Origin: Ichthyophthirius multifiliis
Lineage: Eukaryota > Ciliophora > Oligohymenophorea > Hymenostomatida
Direction of reading: 5' to 3'
Assembly (NCBI RefSeq): GCF_000220395.1
Contig: NW_004086346.1
Span: 27,720-91,719, forward strand
DNA length: 64,000 nt
Part shown: in pieces, positions 39,504-53,024 of the stretch
How positions within the stretch are numbered: the stretch's first letter is position 1
Layout of the letters: every line of letters starts with the position of its first letter
Program-made: the position numbers and the translations under genes
Notes under the pieces: model-generated
What the model saw: only the letters and a program-made list of their open reading frames with translations
What the model was told of the DNA's origin: nothing
Database searches by the model: none

Positions 39504-41463
39504 ATGAGTTCATTTATTGAAGCAGACTTAAAATTATAACCAATTATAAATGAAAACAGATAATTAAAAAAAGCATTAAAATAATTATAAAATACATTAA
39601 CAAGAACTATAAGTATTTTTTTTTAAAAAAAAAAACGAACAAAAAATCTAAATAAGTTTTACTTTTATTTAAAAAAAAGATGATTGTGAGACCATAAAAT
39701 AAATACACGAAGATTTTAAATAGCATTATTAAAAAATAAAGGAAGAAAAAGAAGAAATACAATAAAAAATTAGTTCTGTTTTAAATGAAAAAACAGATAT
39801 TGAATATAATTATGAAAATATAATAAAAAACTTGAAAAATTAATTACTATAAAAATAAAATTAACTAGAAAATTTTTAAAATAGAATAAATCCCACTTTA
39901 AATTAAGATATATTAAGATTTAGGATTATTAATGAATTAGAAGAACCTCATAAATTTCAACTTTAATAAAAAGATAATGAAATTTAAAGACTTTAGGAAT
40001 GTTCATATCAAATGAAAACTTAAATTGAAATTTTAAAAAATAAACTAGATTAAGCTAAGAATGATTCAAGAAGAGAAATATATGATTTAAAAGAAAGACA
40101 TAAAGTATTTTTTTTTAATTGATTTATATATAATTTAAAAATTTAATAAAGTTAGAACTTAAGGAATTTTATTTAGAAAATTAAATTAATAATGAATAAA
40201 ATTAAGACACTTAAAGAGATAATTATTAAATAAAAATATATGAAAAAGAAGTTGAAAATGCTAGAATTTAGTTAATTAATAAAGAAGATAATATATATTA
40301 ATTAAGAAAGGAAATAGTAAATAATATAATACTTTTTAAAATAAAATTTAATAAAAAAATATATAATAAAAAGGACGAATTGAAATTCAAAGAATCTAAC
40401 TAAATAGAAAAATTAGTTAATGAGATTTAATAAATAAAAGAAGAAAAAAGGCAAATAGAATCATAAAAAATGCAATTTCAGGATCATATACATGATTTAG
40501 AATTAGAAATAAAAAAATATTCGGAATAATAAAATTCTTAATCTATGTCTCCTTAAAAATCAATTCTGAATTATGTATTTTTTTTTTATATTAGTATATT
40601 TTAATTTAATAAATAAGCATGGAGAAGATTTAATAAGAATAAAAAAGAAAGAAAATAAAACAAGAATTTTAAAATAATAATTAGATGAATTAAAGTAAAA
40701 GTAAGATAAATAGAAATAAGAAAGCAAAGAAAATGAGAAAAAATTGGAAGATTAAATAGATAAATTAAGAAAAGAAAAAAAAGAAATTCTAATTGAAAAT
40801 TAAAAATTAGTTATTGATTTGTAAGAAAAATTAACTGAAGAAAAGAGAAAATTTTAGGATATACAATCCAAATATAAAGATTTAGAATTCTAAAAATAAT
40901 AAAATATTGAAAATTATGATGCTTAAAAAACATAAACTTATAAATAATAAAATATTACATAATAAGTAAAAAAATATAATTTTTTTTTGTTACTTTTATA
41001 TAAAAAGGATTATTAAATTCTTAAAAATAAAAATACAAAACTAAAATAAAAACTAAAAGAAGCAAATTAAAAAATAATGACATTATTAAATTAAAAACTT
41101 CACGATAAAATAAATAAAAATAGTGTTGCCTAACAATTAATATAACCTGTATAAAATGAAAATATTTACAAAAATTTATCATTTAATAGTCTTCCTTAAT
41201 TTAAATAATAATAAAATGACCTTATTCCAAATAGTGCAATATAAAATTAAAGCAATTTTCATTTTACAAATAATAGTTAATTTTAATAATAATAAAATAG
41301 TGGTTATTTTCCAAATAATACAATAAGTTTAAATAATTAATTTAAGAATAATGATATAAAAAACGAATTAGATGAACATAAAAATAGATTAGAAAATTTA
41401 AAAAATAATGTTGATGATATAAATAGAATTACAAACTAATAGTTTTATAAATCTTATTATTGA
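39504..41463 (+). CDS. Coiled-coil protein, possibly centriolar/ciliary
   Basis: About 580 residues in several exons, starting MSSFIEADLKLQPIINENRQ. Nearly all of it is predicted coiled coil: long Glu/Lys/Gln runs with regular Leu/Ile. A more distinctive block is DILRFRIINELEEPHKFQLQ near 39910-39965, followed by YQMKTQIEILKNKLDQAKND and REIYDLKERHKV. These remind me of the CEP83/CCDC41 family (distal appendage), but I cannot confirm it. The last ~100 residues are Asn/Gln-rich with repeated FPNN/NN-type text, then DELDEHKNRLENLKNN-like heptads, ending SYY before TGA. Introns lie near 39618-39679, 40106-40149, 40317-40372, 40577-40614 and 40968-41007. Confidence 0.6.
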
Positions 41464-41542
41464 TTAGATATATATAAATACATATTTATATATTGAAACT
41501 TACAATAATAAATATAATATACGTATACTATTTTTTTTTATT

Positions 41543-43056
41543 TCAAATATCATTCATAAAATTAACAGCCGCAATTCTATCTAAAGCATAATGATAATTT
41601 TTTAAATCTTTTAAAAAATATGGCAATTTAATATTTTAAATATTTATTAATCCTTTTTATTGTAATTTAATACAATCTTTAACAGTTATTTTTCCTGAAT
41701 GTAAACTTATCATATCACACTAATTTCTATATTTTAATACCCTTCTAACACCCATTAAATATATTTGGTCTTTATACATTCCCAAAGGCTATTAAGTATC
41801 TAAAATTCCTCTTTTTACTCTCACACATTCTCTCCATCTTTTTTCAGGATCTTTTATGTATTTTTCCAAATCCTTAAATAATTCTTTTATTTTTTAAATT
41901 AACAAATTCTTGCAAAAAATTATGTATATATATAATAGAATAAAAACCTTAAAATGACATTTTACTACTTTAAACACTTGCATAATATAATAGAGCTGCA
42001 CCAAAAATGTACGGTTGTTTATTTGGATTTAATGCACTATCATATTTTTAATTTATTAAAGCTAATCCCTCTTCCACTTTATGTGATTATTCTAAATTGT
42101 ATTTTTTTCTTTACTTTTTTAATAGAAATAAAAATATATATAATTAAATAAATAGAAAAGTACTTTATTCCAAACTTATAATTTATTATTATGTTTTCGT
42201 AAAAAGTGTGTTCCTATTTCATGATTTAAAACTCCTTATATTATGTCTTGTCTATAATTAATTGGCATCCCTATAATAATTTTACTTTTTCCATCCTTTT
42301 ATTTAATAATATTAAAATAAAAATGAAATATAATTTTTACTTTCGAATGCTAACATATTGTAGGAGAAACTGTATTATATTCAAAGTCAAAATCTACTAG
42401 ACTTTCGCAATCTAAATCTTTATATTTTAATTTTTTTTATTAAAGGAAAAAAAAAAATTTATTTAAAATATTAAAATTTACCTTTAATATATTTTTAAAA
42501 ATGAAATTAAGTTAAATTTATATCAATTAAAGGGCCTCCATCGATTTCATGAAACCTATCTTCAGAACCATAATTTTTAATAACAGCATTTAATATTTTC
42601 AATGCTAAAGAAAAATATTTTGTATGTGGAATTTAAAAATTTAAAATAATTTCCTAAATTCTATATGTAAATTTAGGATTATAATTAAATTATTGTTAAA
42701 AAAAAGTAATTTTTTCTTATTCTAAATTTTCTGGACGTAAATCTTTTAATGCGGTTTTTTTTTGTTTTTTTTTTATGATTCTTATTTTTCTTGTTATAAT
42801 TATTATTATTTTGGTTTTTTTTATTTTTGTTGATTTTGCTTCTTTTTTTCTGTTATTTATTTTAATACTTTTTAATTATTTAGTTCTATTTTAATTGAAC
42901 TTTTTTTTAATCTTTTTAGATTATTTCGCTTTCTAAATACAAATTCTTGTTTATATTTAATGACTTTAATTAGATACTTATTGAAGATGAAAATAAACTT
43001 TTTGCCCTTTCTTAGTTTATCTTATTATTTTTCTGTCTTGATCTTGTTGATTCCAT
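41543..43056 (-). CDS. MATCAP-type (DUF1704) tubulin tyrosine carboxypeptidase
   Basis: About 400 residues. The family removes C-terminal tyrosine from alpha-tubulin. N-terminus MESTRSRQKNNKINQERAKS is basic and Gln/Asn/Lys-rich. The catalytic part includes LKDLRPENLEQEKITFF, FNYNPKFTYRIQE, VIKNYGSEDRFHEIDGGPL, then IIGMPINYRQDIIQGVLNHE leading into the zinc motif HEIGTHFLRKHN near 42190-42235. The next exon supplies VEEGLALINQKYDSALNP, the EEG block with a third metal-ligand candidate, and QPYIFGAALLYYASVQSSKM. The end reads RGILDTQQPLGMYKDQIYLM and ALDRIAAVNFMNDI before TGA. All the key motif residues are intact, so it should be active. About five introns. The plus-strand ORF at 41954-42151 is a shadow. 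Confidence 0.85.
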
Positions 43057-43568
43057 TTTTATTAATATACAAATAAAATTATTAAAAAATTATTATATTA
43101 TTATTATTTAAAAATATTTAAGTAATTTTTTTTTATGAAAAAACTTTATTTTATAAAAATATTTAATGGGTTAAATTAAATTTTAAAAGTAAATTAGATA
43201 TTTTTAAAAATTTCTAAAAATTTAAATGTTAAGTAAAAATTGTAATAAGATAATTGAAATTCTCTATAAATTTTTGCATAAAAATTAAATAAAATAATAA
43301 AAAAAAATGTTTTTTAATATATATTAATTAATAATAATATAAATTATTTTAAATACATTAATTATTATTATAAATATGTGTTTGTAAACTTTCAATTAAA
43401 TTAAATAATAATAAGAAAATTTGTATAATTATTATTTTAAAATAACTAACAAAAAATAATAAAATACATATAATTATTTTGGTTTTCAAAAATAAAAGTA
43501 AAATATATTTATAAATAAATAATATTTTATGTTTAATAATTAATACTTTATAATTGTATAAGTTATCT
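43057..43568. other. A/T-rich spacer
   Basis: About 510 bases upstream of the MATCAP gene and downstream of the flippase stop. The minus-strand ORF at 43358-43645 overlaps the flippase end in another frame and is not supported. Confidence 0.5.
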
Positions 43569-46500
43569 TCATTTTGAAGAATTAATGCTTTATTATGAAA
43601 ATTATTATTTATTAATAACAAATCCTTATTTATTATTTTTTCCAAACAATATTTTGCATTATATATTAGTTAATTTTTTTTCCTCAACTTTAATATTATT
43701 AACATTATTATCGTATTACTTATTAAAATCCTTTTCATATTCCCATTCTTTTTTTAATTTTATTTAAAATTAATAAATAAATATATTATAAATATACTTT
43801 AATATAAAAAATAAGCCCAGTCGAATAAACTGGTACTTCCAACAATCAAGATAGTACCAAAATGAAAATTAGGAGTAACAAGTAACCTTTAATTAAAAAT
43901 ATATTATGTGATTTTTTAAAAAAATAAATATTTACGAATTTAAATTCTCATCTATATCATTAAAACTAGGTGTTTCATATAAAAAATGCCATGAAGCCAC
44001 ATAAAATAATAAAGAAAGAATAATAGATAAATATAATCCAAAAGTATGAGTATTAGAAATAATGATAATTTTTATATTTGATATTAATATAATACTTCCA
44101 TAAATCATAGCTCCCATAGATTAATAGCATTTATTTCTTCCATCTGAAGTTATAAAATTAATAATAAGTGAAAAAAAAGAGAACGCATACATTATGCAAC
44201 TTTACAAAACTGCAATAATAATTTATTACCTAATCAGACCTTAATTAAAATTCTTATCTTTTTTTTTTTAATAAAAAATTAACATATTTAAAGCAATAGT
44301 TTATATTTTTTTTGCTTACTTTTAAGTCCTTATTCATAATAATTTTTCTTTTTGTTTTCAACTAAATGTTATTCATTATATTCTTTATCTAATAAAGCAT
44401 AAATAATGATAGGTACTGAAGTAAAGAAAATATTAAACCCTTAATAAAGAAAAGTATCATACAAAGATGTGGCACTGAAATAATTAACTACACCATTACA
44501 AAACTAAGGAAACACAAGTAATATATTCTTATAAAAATTATACAACACAAGTTAAGAATTTTTCCTATAACATTCTCTTCCGTGGTAAAAAAGAAGTCTT
44601 CTTAAATGCTTGAATTCGTCTATTGCAAAATCACTTGCTTTAGCGGCTTATTATCCCTCTTTACCTAAAATTCCTATACCTACATGTGCTGCTAAAATCA
44701 TATTTACATCGTTTGATCCATCTCCTATAGATAAAGTCATAGAATTCGGATCCTTTTGTTTATTTTTTTTTTGTTTAAAAAAAAAATAATTTCTTTTTAC
44801 GTTTTAACGCACCATAAGTAACATTTATTATTTTTAAGGGGGAGAAACTCTACAACTAAGTACACAATTGCAATGTTTGATAAGTTATAAAATCTTTTTT
44901 TTATTTTTAATTAACAAAAATAATGATATATTTTAAGTTTTGTTAAAATAAAATTACTGCATTTTTTATGTTAGGTATTTTTAAATGATTAATAGATTCT
45001 CCAGAAATAACTAATGAAAACTTTTTTTAATTATTTTTATTATTATTTTGTGATAATTCTTAATTTTTTTCATTCAAAAAGCTTAAAAGAACATTTTCAT
45101 CTTTAAAATCAATAATAATATTTTCCTAATCCTAATCTAATAAATTACATGAATATCCAATATTAATTGCTGTTTCAATTTTATCCCCTGTAAGCATCCA
45201 AATTTTAATTCCAGCCTGTTTAAAAGCTAAAATCGTTTCTGGAACTTAATCTTAAAGTTTATCTTCGATAGCTGTTCCTCCTAAAATAGTTAAATCTTAT
45301 TCCAATTCATTTTAAAGCTAATATATTTAATTATAATAATCATCCTAATTTAAACTTTATGTATTTAATTAAAAACATTACTAATATCGTATATCCCATT
45401 CATCATATTCGATTTTCGATATAGTCCTTTAAGCCAACATCATTGTCCTTAAGCCTTTCAAACTCATTTCATTAAGCTTTTCTTTCAAATAAATTAACAT
45501 TATTTAGTCTGTATTTTTAGATGCTTTCTCTGACAAAATCTAGTCATTGCCTTTACAATAAATAATAATCTTTTTAATGGAGTAAATTTTAAACACTTTT
45601 ATTAAAATTTTTATTTTTTATTTTTTTTATTTAATTTTAATATTACTTCTCCATCTTCATTTTATATTATTACTGATTATCTTTGTCTTAAAGAATCAAA
45701 CTCGAACGTTTATAGTATTTTAAATTTATATGTAATATTCATATGTCTTATATATATATTATCGTTCATATCTCTTGTCCTAAATTCTATTCCTGAGAAT
45801 TTCGCGAAATTAACAAGAGCTTATTCGTCTGGTGATTACTACATATATACTGTTTCTCCATTTTTATCTATTTTTGAATTCACAGTATGGCAAGTTGCTA
45901 TTAAAAATAAAATTTTCCTTTTTTTTTTATTTAATTTATTTATAAAAAAAAAATATTATATATTTTGTTATTACTCTATTTATTTAACTTCTTCAGTTTT
46001 TGAATTTTATAGTAGTTTCATAAACTTTTTGTCCCTAAAATTAACGTTTGTTACTTTAGGATAGTTTTTCTAAATTTCTTCATCTGTTAAAGCTTCATAA
46101 CATGGATCTTCTTCGTAACCATAAATAACATCATTTACTACTAATTATCGAAATTCCATAATATTTTTGGTTAAAGTTCCTGTTTTATCAGTAAAAATAT
46201 GGTTTATTTATCCTAGTTCTTCATTTAAATTTGATGTTTGCACATTAGTTTGACCCATTTTGGGATCTTTTTAAATTTATAACCCCTAAAAAAATTTAAC
46301 TGTCTCTAAAGTAACTAATAAACTTATAGGAACAATGTTACTTTTTAATTAAAAAAAAAAAATTTAAAAAAATAAAAGAGAAAAAAAAACGTAAATATAA
46401 GTATCCAATTTCCAAAATTAGTAAAGAAAGCAATATGGTATTATTTATCATATTCATTCATAACTAAATAGCTAAATTCATATATATTATTAAGATAAGA

Positions 46501-47724
46501 AAGCAAATATACAATGGCGGCAATAATACTTAAACAAATTTAAATAGCAAACAAATTAATGATAAACTTTTATAAAAGTATTAAAATTTTGCTTTTTTTC
46601 ATTTTATATTTAAATAAATTTATCATTATTTTAGTATTATGCCTTTTTAATTATTTTATTTTTAACAAAAATTTAAATTAACTATATTTATATATTTAAA
46701 AAATACCCTGTATAACAAACCATCCCTATAATGTATTCAGTATTCATTAAACGACAGCCTCTTAAAGCAAAATTTTACAAATTCAAAGGAATTTCATTAC
46801 CATCATACATGAGAATCTATCCGTTAAATCTATTGATAATTTCATTAGGTTTTTCATAATTTACAATAAAAATATTTTTAGGTAAATCTAATTCACTTTA
46901 AATATATTACATTAATTTCAAATTTACATTTTTTTGCTATAAATTTGTCTCTCCGTCTATGTTTTGGTTTCGACAAAGCAAGCTCCTTTTTCTTCTGAAG
47001 TGCAAATTATTATTAAATCAGCTGGGAAAGTTTATTCTTTTTTTATTTTAATTAAATGCCCAGGATATAAATTTTTAGATGGTATTTAATCAAAACAATC
47101 TTTTTTATAATCATAAATATCAATCAAAGTATTATTTTCAGTTTTATCAGATTACATTCGTTTATAATCTTCGAAAAAATCTTTAGCTGCACTTATACCT
47201 ACTATAAATAGTAGAGGAACAAATATTACTGGAAGCCCTTGTGTTATTGATATTTAAGGGATACTTTGCAATATACCAATTACCTTTATTTTATATTTAT
47301 ATATTTTTTAAATAATTAAATTTTAAATTTAAATTTTAAATATTTTAGTTTATTTAATTTAAATTATTTTATATATAAATAATAATATTATTTTTTTGTA
47401 TTTACTAAAAAGTATAAATTTGCTAATTTTCTAAATTATTAATATAAGTTTTTGGGAAAAAAAGTTAGCCATGTATATTAATTTGTTTATATCATATTAT
47501 TTGGTAAGTTCATATCTGGTCTACCACAAGTTATTTTTCTATCTTTTAAAATATATTTAGCTTTGTCAGAAGTAAATAAAGATATTTATCTTTTTCGAGT
47601 CACATGCTAATACTCATAATCTAAAATAATATTTTTTCGAAAAATAAAATAAAAAATATTGTTATTTACCATAACCAAATTAAGGATTTGTATTAATATT
47701 TTATTTGCTGATTTCTTTATTCAT
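43569..47724 (-). CDS. P4-ATPase phospholipid flippase
   Basis: About 1,150 residues in ten or more exons. P4-ATPases move aminophospholipids to the cytosolic leaflet, usually with a CDC50 partner. Start MNKEISKQNINTNPQFGYG. First TM hairpin region [20 protein letters not shown] with [15 protein letters not shown] after it. The actuator part has [20 protein letters not shown] and [20 protein letters not shown]. The phosphorylation site is [20 protein letters not shown] (46150-46200) with NVNF and [17 protein letters not shown] after it. The hinge [19 protein letters not shown] (44690-44740) is followed by [20 protein letters not shown] and the TM5-7 block. The last exons give [20 protein letters not shown], typical of the C-terminal TM pair, then a hydrophilic tail ending at TGA. 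The actuator TGES-like loop was not located by eye. Confidence 0.88.
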
Positions 47725-48038
47725 TCTTTTTTTTATGATTGTTTATTATTTATTTTATAATTTTTATTTGGGAAAATAAATTATCAATAATATAATATAT
47801 TGGAAAAAATATAATAATTTATATTATATTATTTAATTATAAATTTTAAAATAAGTTTTTTACATATATATATTTTATATGGGTAAGAGAAAATAAAAAA
47901 ATTATAAATAGTTATGAAAAATTTTTAAAATTATAAAAAAATAAAAAAAAATTATTTATAAATAAAATATAGATATAATGTTTCTTTATAATTAAATTTG
48001 ATTTATTTATTTTTATATAATTATTATCTTTATTTATT
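47725..48038. other. A/T-rich spacer
   Basis: Upstream of the flippase; no feature recognised. Confidence 0.5.
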
Positions 48039-48428
48039 TCATTTATGCTATAATTATTAATGATTATTTTCTATCAATAAACTATACTCTTTATGTACTT
48101 CAAATAATCCTAAAGCAATTTTTTCTATATTGGTTTAAAATTAATTGTTTTTCTCGTCATTTTATTATTCCAATTAGTTAAGTTTTTTATCTATATCTTA
48201 TAATACTGTATTTTAAATATTTTAATAGATTTACTGCATTTTTTATTTTAAAAAATATTAATAATTTAAATATATATATAAAAATAAATAAAAATTTATT
48301 TTAATTTTTTTCTATATCGTATAATTATTAAAAATATTGTCTGAATTATTTATTATATATATATTTGTTAATTATTTATCAAGCAAAGCTTAATAATTTG
48401 ATTTTATGAATACCAGATTAGTATTCAT
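48039..48428 (-). CDS. Small coiled-coil protein, hypothetical
   Basis: A minus-strand frame of 129 codons free of TGA from MNTNLVFIKSNYQALLDKQL to QQLQHK and TGA. The last ~65 residues look like real protein with heptad spacing: TVLQDIDKKLNQLEQQNDEK and NIEKIALGLFEVHKEYSLLI. The middle (about 48240-48330) is A/T-rich and hydrophobic and may be an intron in the same frame. No family is recognised. The C-terminal half is the convincing part. Confidence 0.5.
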
Positions 48429-48676
48429 TATTTTTCATATTCTATATTTTTATATATTAATAATAAATAAAATATATAGAAATTTTATTTTTAAAATAGT
48501 TACTAATCACATCAAATTACTTCACTATTTAAAAAATTTTTAATATTATTTTATTAATAAATTCGAGCTCATTTATGATTTTTTTAATAATAAAAAATAT
48601 TAATTTTTATAAACATTAAATTTCGTTAAAAAAAAAACATAAATAAACAACAATTATAACTAATTTAAAAATAAAT

Positions 48677-49852
48677 ATGTAATAATTAAATAAAATATTA
48701 GAGAAATAAAAACAATCAAATATTCAGATTGACTTTAAAATAAAAAATCCATTATAATAATAGTACTATTCATAATAATAATAATAAATAAATACATAAG
48801 CTTGAATATCTGAAAATTCACCTATAAAAAAACACTATTACACTAATCAATAAAATTTATATAAAACATTGCAATATCAATCAATAACAAGTATAATACC
48901 CATTTGTATGTAAACAGAAAGTTCTAAATAATCATTAAACCCTTTATAATAAAAAATAAAGTATTCATCCTAGCCTAATCCTAAAGAAACTAATTAAGAA
49001 ATAAACGAAAATATAGAATATACATTAAACAAAAATTATTCGAAGCAGATAAAAAATTAAATAATGAATGGACATATAAAGTAATCATTCGATTGCGGTA
49101 TTAACATTAGTTATATAAATCCAGATACAATAAACAAAAAATGTTCAAGTAATAGTTTATATTTAAATAAATAAAATAATAGGTGTAATAGTTTTTAATT
49201 AAATTAAAATAATTATGTGAAAATAAGTTAATAGAAATCTAGTAATTTAAAAAATAATATAATAGAATAAAATTATATAAATATAAATGATTGTTTAAAG
49301 CCTTTAAAAGTATCGAAATTATTAAATATAGAAAATTAGTATTAAAAAAGCTTTCTAAAACAGCAAATTTAATAGAAATAAAATTATTAAGAATATGATT
49401 TTTATTAAAAAAAGAAACAATTTTAATAATAAATTGAAAAAATTAAAGAAAAATTTCAAGAAAATTAAATTTAAGTTAAAAATAATATCCGTTAAAGGAC
49501 TTAATCATAAAAGTTTGTAATTAACAATTCTTTAGAAGTTCTTGATTCATATAATAGTGTATTAAAAGATATTATTTCTTATGTATAAAAAACTTTCCAA
49601 TAAACTTAAGTTTGCCCAAGAATTTAAACTTATATTAATTTCTTCTTATAAAATATAAACTTAATTTAATTAAATGATGAAAATTCCAATGAAATGGAAC
49701 TAAGCTTAAATGATCTTAATACTATTATTGAAAAAATTGCGGTCTCTACGGATTAAATATCAAGTGACGTACTTAATTATGCACATAAAGCTTATCAAAT
49801 TGGATTAAAAAAACTTAATATTTTGAAAAATTAGAAAAAAACGAATAATTGA
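48677..49852 (+). CDS. Gln/Asn-rich protein with an in-frame TGA, hypothetical
   Basis: A single frame runs 391 codons from an ATG to TGA at 49850-49852, interrupted once by TGA at 48803-48805. Text on both sides looks coding in the same frame: MQQLNKILEKQKQSNIQIDF before, and ISENSPIKKHYYTNQQNLYK after. The conservative start is the ATG at 48908. The middle is Asn/Gln/Lys-rich. The C-terminal ~110 residues are complex and probably folded: NNSLEVLDSYNSVLKDIISY, QVCPRIQTYINFFLQNINLI, EMELSLNDLNTIIEKIAVST and VLNYAHKAYQIGLKKLNIL. No family is recognised. Its style resembles the coiled-coil gene at 21593. Confidence 0.6.
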
Positions 49853-50379
49853 TATAAATATAAAATAATTATATGTAAGAAGTAAATTTATTGTTTATTA
49901 TATAACTTTATAATAATTAAATATTAATTTAAATAAATTATTCTTAATTATTATTATTTTTATATTAAAAATAAATTGATTATTAATTATTTTAATCTAA
50001 ATTAAAATTATTAAAATTTTTTTATATATAAATAATATTCATTAATTTTATAATAACATTTTTTTTAATACTTTTAATGGGATTTATGTTAAAACAAAAA
50101 TCTTAAATCTTAAATATATAATTTAAATAAGAATTCATATTAAAATTCAATTATTTACAATATTTAAAGCTTTATTAAATTCAAGTTTTTTATTTAATAT
50201 ATAATTTGTTAAATATTAATTTAAAACTATAATGAATATATATAAACAAAAATAATTGATTTATCTAAGTATTTTATAATTATTTTTTTTTTAAAAAAAT
50301 ATATATCTATATATTATATATAAAAAATAAACAAAAGAAAAAAAATTAAATAAATTATAAAATAAAAATATATAAAAAA
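49853..50379. other. A/T-rich spacer
   Basis: No supported feature. Confidence 0.5.
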
Positions 50380-50638
50380 ATGAATTAATAATAATAGACA
50401 TACAATAATTTATATGTAATTTTAAACGAAAATTAAACATGTCTTAAATTAACAAACATACTATAGATTTAAGATGATGCTCCTAGTGCTCAAGAAATTT
50501 AAAAACATAGTATTTTTTTTTAAAAAAAACAGTTTTATTATTCTTATTGAAATAATAGGATAGTGCGTAAATAATTTAAGATAATTGAAACAATAGTTTA
50601 ACTTAAAAGATTTTCTTAAAAAATAATAAATAATTTGA
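50380..50638 (+). CDS. Small protein of about 69 residues, hypothetical
   Basis: Two exons joined by an intron at about 50511-50560 (GTATTT...AATAG). Exon 1 starts MNQQQQTYNNLYVILNENQT and continues CLKLTNILQIQDDAPSAQEI. Exon 2 gives RQCVNNLRQLKQQFNLKDFL and ends KKQQII before TGA. The join keeps frame, and the amino acid composition is balanced, so I consider it a real small gene. It looks all-helical. No family is recognised; a small subunit of a larger complex is possible but unsupported. Confidence 0.5.
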
Positions 50639-51139
50639 AATACATAAAAAATTGTGAATTCATTTTTTTATATAAATATTAAATATATATTTATACACAT
50701 AGAATATAATATGGAAATAAAATATTTAATAATATGTGTTAAATCTATATATTTTATTATTATTTTAAAGTATTAATTATTATTTACACTGAAAAAAAAA
50801 ATATTTTTCATTAAAAATGAATACATTTAAATATATCTACAGTTTTTTTTTTTTTCACAGGTAAATAAAAAAAGTCTCTACATATCATTTTTATTTTTAT
50901 TTTATAAAAATGTTAAAATAAATTAAAACCTAAAACTATAATTTATTTAATATTTTTTTTTATAAGTTTATTTAATAATATCATTTATAATAAAAATTAA
51001 TTTTTTTAAAGATATTAAATAATAAATCTAAATAATAAATAGAGAGATAATTTTAAATTAAAAAAAAAAAAACATAAATAGTTTATACTAAATATTAAAT
51101 AAAACTAATTTATATAAATTATTAATAATAAATATAAAA
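50639..51139. other. A/T-rich spacer between convergent genes
   Basis: No supported feature. Confidence 0.5.
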
Positions 51140-53024
51140 TCAATATTATGCATATTTAACTGGTGATTTAGGTAATAACTCTTTAACAAATTCCCTATAA
51201 GTAACTTTACTATCTTCATTTTTATCATATCTTTTAACAAGATTATTTAAATCATCCCTAGTAGCAAATATTCCATATTCATTAAGGATTTATTTAAAGT
51301 CTTATAAAGTAATAAATCCACTATCCAAACTATCAATAGCTTAGAAAGCATTTTAAATAGAAAAGAAAGGTCTTCTATTCAATTACTATCTAATCAACTC
51401 TGCTTCTACTTCCGATTATAAAATTTTATTCATTAATTTCTAGAACAGTCTTCTAGTCTCAACTGAGAAGTTAAAAAGCCCATTTTCAGGATCACAATAA
51501 AGAGGTTCCCTTCTTTTAAACAAATAAGCATATTCGGAATTTGCTGGAGTGATTAAATCATTAAAATCACTATATTAAAGCAATCCATCATTATCTTTAT
51601 CATATCTTTAGAAAAACAAATACAATTCATTTTTTGTAGGGAAAATTCCTATGTCATTCAAAGCAACTTCAAATTCTAATTTAGAAACATATCCATTCCC
51701 TTTCTAATCGATAATTCTGAAAGCATCTTCTATTTTGAAGTCACTTCTTAAAGCAATCTAATTTTTTAACTCTTCTACATCCTTGTCAATTAAAACTTGT
51801 TGTTTTAAAGCTTTTACTAGTTGCTCTTCTTCATGTTGTTTTAAAGGAGATTATTAGCATTTTAGTTAAGAAGAAAATAAGTGTTATTTGTATTATTTAT
51901 CAGTGTTGTATTATAAACGTGATTGAACGTTTACCCTTTTTGATTATGAAGAATAACGTAATGGAGATTAGTATCTTTAAGATCTAGAATATTTCATTGA
52001 GTTTTTAAGTCTTTCTAAGCTTGCAGATCTTTGTAAATAATTATAGTATTATTAGTCTTTTAGTTCATCTTCAAATTTCTTTTTAGAACTTTTTGATGGT
52101 GTATAGAATGTTGAATTTAAATAATTTTATTCTTTTTATTTAGATTAGTATATATATTAAATAATTATATTATATTTTAAATTTTACTTTAGTTAGAATA
52201 GTTACTATAGGATTTATTTATGCTTTATTAGGGAATGTATTCTTTTACTTTATATGAAGGGAAATCATTCAATGTAATAATTTCAGCAAATTAACTGTAA
52301 GTAATATTACTTTTTGATCCTATTTTTCTAAATAAAGCAACTAATTAATCTTCATTCAACGTCATATTACACTAAATCATGAATTCGTCAATACTTTGGA
52401 TATCAATATAGCCTAAACGTTTTTTGTCAATACAATTAAAGCATTCTAACTTGTTAAAATCAAATAAATCTTGTAATGATTATTTCAATCCATCTGTTTT
52501 TCTAATATTTTTTATTTCTTATTCTAATACACGAGCCAATGCCCATTCAGCTTCATAACTTTTAATAAAATAATATATATATATATTATAGTTTTTTTTT
52601 ATTTTTACGGTAATGGTTCTCCATCTTATAAATAATAACTTTCTCTAAAATTAGCTAACTATTTTAATCTTCTATCTTCATGAGGTAGTATTGCTTCAGC
52701 GAAACTAATTTTTTTTATGTTATTTTTTATATATTATTTTTTATACTTAGAGTAAGACAATCTTCGATCTAAACTTGTTGTAAGTTCGTTAATTAGTTTT
52801 ATGGCTTCTTTATGACTTACGTATAAGTTATTATCTTAAAAGAATTCTTAAATATCTGAAGCTAAAATAAAACCTTTTTTTCCTAAGTCAAGACGGCAGA
52901 AAGCTGCATAAGGCTCAAAAGAACTCTATTCGGCTAATACTTAACGAATTACTTCAGTTTTTTATTCTCCTTCAGCTAAAGATTATAGAACACTTGCTAA
53001 TCTTAATTAAATTCTTAAAGACAT
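51140..53024 (-). CDS. EF-hand calcium-binding protein with multiple hands
   Basis: About 570 residues, starting MSLRIQLRLASVLQSLAEGE. At least six EF-hand-like units in pairs. The two best calcium loops are DKDNDGLLQYSDF (near 51590) and DKNEDSKVTYREF (near 51210); both follow a partner unit with a degenerate loop (DQKGNGYVSKLEF and DSLDSGFITLQDF). The N-terminal hands (DLGKKGFILASDI and DKKRLGYIDIQSI) lack most acidic ligands. A linker at about 51840-52130 is Ser/Arg/Gln-rich (SASLERLKNS, SRSQRYQSPLRYSS) and may be phosphorylated. C-terminus LPKSPVKYAQY then TGA. Short introns near 52140-52200, 52560-52610 and 52700-52750. The paired regular/degenerate pattern resembles protist calmodulin-like cortical or flagellar proteins; function is not known. 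Confidence 0.85.

Noticed and set aside
43358-43767. Overlapping hydrophobic ORFs on both strands
   Set aside because: They overlap the flippase C-terminus in other frames and lie in A/T-rich DNA; hydrophobic composition follows from the base bias.
48803-48805. Selenocysteine recoding of the in-frame TGA
   Set aside because: The gene matches no known selenoprotein, the flanking text is low-complexity Gln/Asn sequence, and no selenocysteine-type structure is evident in the 3' flank.
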